Of a stretch of DNA of 33,640 nucleotides, positions 31,524-33,640 are shown piece by piece (within the stretch, counting starts at the first letter, position 1; each line of letters begins with the position of its first letter). Source of the stretch: Oscillospiraceae bacterium (GTDB lineage Bacteria; Bacillota; Clostridia; Oscillospirales; CAG-272); assembly GCA_015064285.1 (NCBI GenBank), contig SVSN01000027.1:1-33640 (forward strand), given 5' to 3'. The position numbers and the translations under genes are program-made. Below the pieces are notes generated by a model. The model searched no databases. It saw only the letters and a list, made by a program, of their open reading frames with translations, and had not been told where the DNA came from.

Positions 31524-31934
31524 TTAATGCCCTTTCACATCCTGTCTTCTTTCTGCTTCCGCACGAATCTGCGGAAAGAAAACGGTATCAGCCGGACAGA
31601 ATTCGTATTTTTCAATATCTGATGTACGGATCCACTGCATGTCCATATGTTCCAGCATTTTGGGTGTTCCTTCTGCGATATGCGCATTGTACAGTGTCAG
31701 GTGCACTGTGAGATCCGGATATTCATGGTTCACATCGGTACAGATGCTTTCTACCGTTATGGTAATCCCCAGTTCTTCCCGGCATTCCCGTACCAATGCT
31801 TCCGCACCGGTCTCCCCCGGTTCCGCCTTTCCCCCCGGAAACTCCCACAGCAGGCCTCTGGCTTTCTGTGCGGGCCGCTGACAGATCAGAAAGCTGTCCC
31901 CCTGCCAGATAAGCGCTGCAGATACTTCAATCAT
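31524..31934 (-). CDS. MutT-type Nudix hydrolase
   Basis: This 136-residue protein has an intact Nudix box at residues 35-57, from GKAEPGET to VRECREELGI, in the Gx5Ex7REUxEExGU pattern. The preceding FLICQRP...GLLWEFPGG matches MutT-like enzymes that remove 8-oxo-dGTP or related oxidised nucleotides. The start overlaps the stop of the upstream Nudix gene by four bases (ATGA), so they are probably translationally coupled. An AAAGGA site also precedes it. The C-terminus ends close to the shared terminator. Confidence 0.88.
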   Translation of the reverse strand: MIEVSAALIWQGDSFLICQRPAQKARGLLWEFPGGKAEPGETGAEALVRECREELGITITVESICTDVNHEYPDLTVHLTLYNAHIAEGTPKMLEHMDMQWIRTSDIEKYEFCPADTVFFPQIRAEAERRQDVKGH

Positions 31935-32527
31935 ATGTCGTTCCTTTCCGACGGATACAGCTTCCGTACTTTTTCACAAAGCTTACTGTAGATTCGTTCA
32001 CAAAACCATGGTTCGCTGGATCTTTCGGAGATCTCTTCCGTATCTATCCAGGCAACACTGCTGTTTTCATCCGGTTTGCAGCGGACTGGGGCTGTCGGAT
32101 CTGCTTCCAGCAGCCATGTTACATTGAGATGCAGGTGAGACGGGACATACACACCTTTTTTCTCGTGTCCGTTTACTGTCAGAATCTCAACGGACAGCGG
32201 TTTCTCTGCAACAAGCTTCAATTCTGTCAGTCCGCTTTCTTCCATAGCCTCCCGTATTGCCACGGCAGAAAGATCCTTCTCGCCGTCCGCATGTCCACCC
32301 AGCCAGGCCCAGGAGTGATACAGATTGTGGTACGCCATCAAAACTTTTTTCCGGTCCGGCGTGACCACCCAGGCGGATGCGGTAAAATGAGCAGTTTCGT
32401 TTTTACGTGCAAACACCTCAGGACTGGATTCCAGATGGCGGAGAAGATGCGGCAGATCCCGTTCTTCCTGCACATTCCATGGCTTATACTCCTGCAGGAT
32501 TGTTTTTAAGTCACAGGTATGGTACAT
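31931..32527 (-). CDS. Second Nudix hydrolase family protein
   Basis: This 198-residue protein has a Nudix region at 78-100 (GHADGEKDLSAVAI, then REAMEESGL). The metal-binding REUxEE glutamates are present, but the first box Glu is replaced by Lys84. It carries an extra N-terminal segment of about 50 residues before the core, as in a subgroup annotated simply as Nudix. The substrate is unknown. The start at 32527 is eight bases after AAGGAG. It lies 35 bases after the DUF2809 gene and overlaps the next Nudix gene, forming a three-gene unit. Confidence 0.83.
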   Translation of the reverse strand: MYHTCDLKTILQEYKPWNVQEERDLPHLLRHLESSPEVFARKNETAHFTASAWVVTPDRKKVLMAYHNLYHSWAWLGGHADGEKDLSAVAIREAMEESGLTELKLVAEKPLSVEILTVNGHEKKGVYVPSHLHLNVTWLLEADPTAPVRCKPDENSSVAWIDTEEISERSSEPWFCERIYSKLCEKVRKLYPSERNDI

Positions 32528-32562
32528 TCCATAATCTCCTTTTGAGAACTGTATACACTGCA

Positions 32563-32970
32563 TTATTCCAGATCATGGGTATGATGCTTTACAGGATTTA
32601 TTAAATACTCTGTCAAAGGAAACAGCAGGCATCCAATCAGATAGCACACCAGATCGGCTGCCGAGAACGTAGTCCCCAGCAGGATCCGGAAGAAGCGTAT
32701 ATGCCCAAGTCCCATCAACGAAACAAAATCAAAATATTGCCCCATTTCTACAGCAGCGGCAAACAGAAATACATACAGCGGCAGCCACGGCAGTTTATCC
32801 GGCAGAAAAATCCGGATAAAGCAGCAGATGAGTACCGTCACCAGAATATCGCCTCCGTATGGTCGGATAAAACGATCTTTGACAAACAAAGCAATACAGA
32901 TTTCTGTCAGCAAGAGAATGCCAAACAAGAGTCCGTATCGAATCCGTTTCCGTTGTCTTTCCTGGTTCAT
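32563..32970 (-). CDS. DUF2809 family membrane protein
   Basis: This 135-residue protein has four hydrophobic segments and the pattern of DUF2809: a first span, then RFIRPYGGDILVTVLICCFIR, AAAVEMGQYFDFVSLMGLG, RILLGTTFSAADLVCYLIGC. The N-terminus is basic and faces inside by the positive-inside rule. The function of the family is unknown. The start at 32970 follows GGAGGAGG by six bases; an in-frame ATG 36 bases upstream has no such site. It is the first gene of the operon with the two Nudix genes. Confidence 0.82.
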   Translation of the reverse strand: MNQERQRKRIRYGLLFGILLLTEICIALFVKDRFIRPYGGDILVTVLICCFIRIFLPDKLPWLPLYVFLFAAAVEMGQYFDFVSLMGLGHIRFFRILLGTTFSAADLVCYLIGCLLFPLTEYLINPVKHHTHDLE

Positions 32971-33005
32971 CTGTATCCTCCTCCGGAAGTCTTTCCGTAT
33001 AAACA

Positions 33006-33033
33006 ATTATAAAGGAAGCCGCACAAAAATCAA
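33006..33033 (-). promoter_or_regulatory. Promoter of the DUF2809-Nudix-Nudix unit
   Basis: On the minus strand TTGATT (33028-33033) and TATAAT (33006-33011) are 16 bases apart, 35 bases upstream of the start codon. Confidence 0.6.
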
Positions 33034-33079
33034 CTCTCTTGACAAAAAAACTTATTAGTCAGACTGTATGCCAGATATA

Positions 33080-33108
33080 TTGACATTTTTCCTTTTCTAT
33101 TATATAAT
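33080..33108 (+). promoter_or_regulatory. Consensus promoter of the right-end phosphodiesterase gene
   Basis: TTGACA (33080-33085) and TATAAT (33103-33108) have a 17-base spacer and perfect consensus hexamers. The AGGAG site lies only about 15 bases beyond the expected start point of the transcript. Confidence 0.8.
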
Positions 33109-33144
33109 AGAGCCAGTCATGTTCTGCCGAGGAGTTGATCTATC

Positions 33145-33640
33145 ATACATAAAGTTTGCAAAAGTATTCTTCTTGTTCTGGCAGGGATTTTACTTACTTA
33201 CGGTATTCTGGCAATATTCCCACGTCCGGACAATTACCCATACGTCAATCCCATGCGCCGTGAAGGTGAACTGCCGATTCTCATCGCTCACGGAGGCGGA
33301 AACCGCGAATTTCCGGACAATACACTGGAAGCCTTCTACAACGCCTATAGTGTGGATCCCGGCGTGATGATGGAAACGGATGACAGCATTACCAAAGACG
33401 GAGTGGTCATCCTTTCCCATGATACCACTCTGGATCGCAAAACCAATGTGACCGGTACCATTGCAGATTGGAATTACAGCGATCTGATGGCACAGGAAGT
33501 TGACTTCGGGTATACCAATCCCACCTCCGGCGGCGTTCTGAACGGAGAACGGGAACATTTCAAGGGCCCGGACGGACTGGAAAGATACCCGACAGACGTG
33601 GAGTATCCTGACGGCATCACCCCGCGGCATGAAACGGTAT
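33145..33640 (+). CDS. Membrane-anchored glycerophosphodiester phosphodiesterase-like protein (3' truncated, abnormal start)
   Basis: The frame reads a basic N-terminus and one hydrophobic span (KSILLVLAGILLTYGILAIFP), then a GDPD start: LIAHGGGNREFPDNTLEAF, METDDSITKDG and LSHDTTLDRKTN. The usual HR pair is replaced by HG. The gene runs off the right edge. No ATG, GTG or TTG is available in frame between the stop at 33136-33138 and ATG 33253, which would remove the span and lies far from the AGGAG at 33130-33134. An ATA at 33145 is at a fair distance (10 bases), and ATC at 33142 is at seven. The true start is thus unresolved: rare codon, mutation or sequence error. It would act outside the membrane. 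Confidence 0.7.
   Translation, partial: MHKVCKSILLVLAGILLTYGILAIFPRPDNYPYVNPMRREGELPILIAHGGGNREFPDNTLEAFYNAYSVDPGVMMETDDSITKDGVVILSHDTTLDRKTNVTGTIADWNYSDLMAQEVDFGYTNPTSGGVLNGEREHFKGPDGLERYPTDVEYPDGITPRHETV

Noticed and set aside
33039-33067. TTGACA at 33039 as a promoter for the right-end gene
   Set aside because: No acceptable -10 element lies 16-18 bases downstream, while 33080-33108 is a perfect promoter.
1-33640. CRISPR arrays, tRNA or rRNA genes, insertion sequences, attachment sites
   Set aside because: No spaced repeat arrays, RNA gene signatures, transposase motifs or long flanking repeats were seen on reading both strands.

Overview
The window looks like the chromosome of a low-to-mid GC Gram-positive, most likely a gut-type Clostridia (Bacillota). 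The reasons are strong AGGAGG-type ribosome binding sites on almost every gene, near-consensus TTGACA/17 bp/TATAAT promoters, a BlaI/BlaR1-type regulator pair, a TagA/WecG-family enzyme, and many cytoplasmic glycoside hydrolases. The genus cannot be fixed from the sequence alone. I see no rRNA, tRNA, CRISPR array, insertion sequence, integrase or phage gene. The region is densely coding: about 31 genes, with no gene-free stretch above 300 bases.

Layout. Positions 1-2.6 kb hold the start of a leftward sugar-phosphate isomerase/epimerase-like gene, an acyl carrier protein, a TagA/WecG/CpsF glycosyltransferase and a divergent GpsA-like dehydrogenase. Positions 2.7-9.7 kb hold a six-gene rightward operon: a GH106-like hydrolase, a NagB-family protein, a ThuA-like protein, a GH9 enzyme, a Gfo/Idh/MocA oxidoreductase-like protein and a 74-residue unknown protein. 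At 9.7-11.3 kb are a FliB-type lysine N-methylase and a nicotinamidase-like cysteine hydrolase. At 11.4-13.9 kb is a BlaI/BlaR1-type pair whose sensor gene carries a one-base frameshift in a C5 tract. At 14.0-18.0 kb are a GH2 enzyme and a glycerophosphodiester phosphodiesterase, divergent from an MFS transporter. Next come purC, a GH38 alpha-mannosidase-like enzyme, an Eis-like acetyltransferase, an ElaA-MATE pair, a GH43-like beta-propeller protein and a UroD-superfamily protein (18.2-27.0 kb). An operon of M28 peptidase, GH29 alpha-L-fucosidase-like enzyme and beta-helix protein follows (27.3-31.4 kb). The window ends with a DUF2809-Nudix-Nudix operon and a truncated membrane-anchored phosphodiesterase that lacks a normal start codon.

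How the genes fit together. Most of the window is carbohydrate catabolism. None of the hydrolases shows a signal peptide, so they probably act in the cytoplasm on imported oligosaccharides, although no ABC or PTS importer lies here. Mannose (GH38), fucose (GH29), a beta-linked sugar (GH2, GH9) and perhaps rhamnose (GH106-like) are the implied targets, as expected for plant or host glycan fragments. The mix of Gfo/Idh/MocA, ThuA-like and isomerase/epimerase-like proteins around the 2.7-9.7 kb operon resembles oxidative (3-keto-sugar) glycoside metabolism; that is inference. A second thread is glycerol phosphate and wall polymer metabolism: GpsA-like, TagA-like and two phosphodiesterases.

Most transcription units are short and often divergent. 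They have well-formed promoters and several bidirectional hairpin terminators. Main points to revisit are the glycan operon with its unknown small protein, the frameshifted sensor with a non-penicillin-binding-like ectodomain, an 11-bp direct repeat in the MFS/phosphodiesterase divergent region, an orphan antisense promoter, and the missing start codon near the right end.
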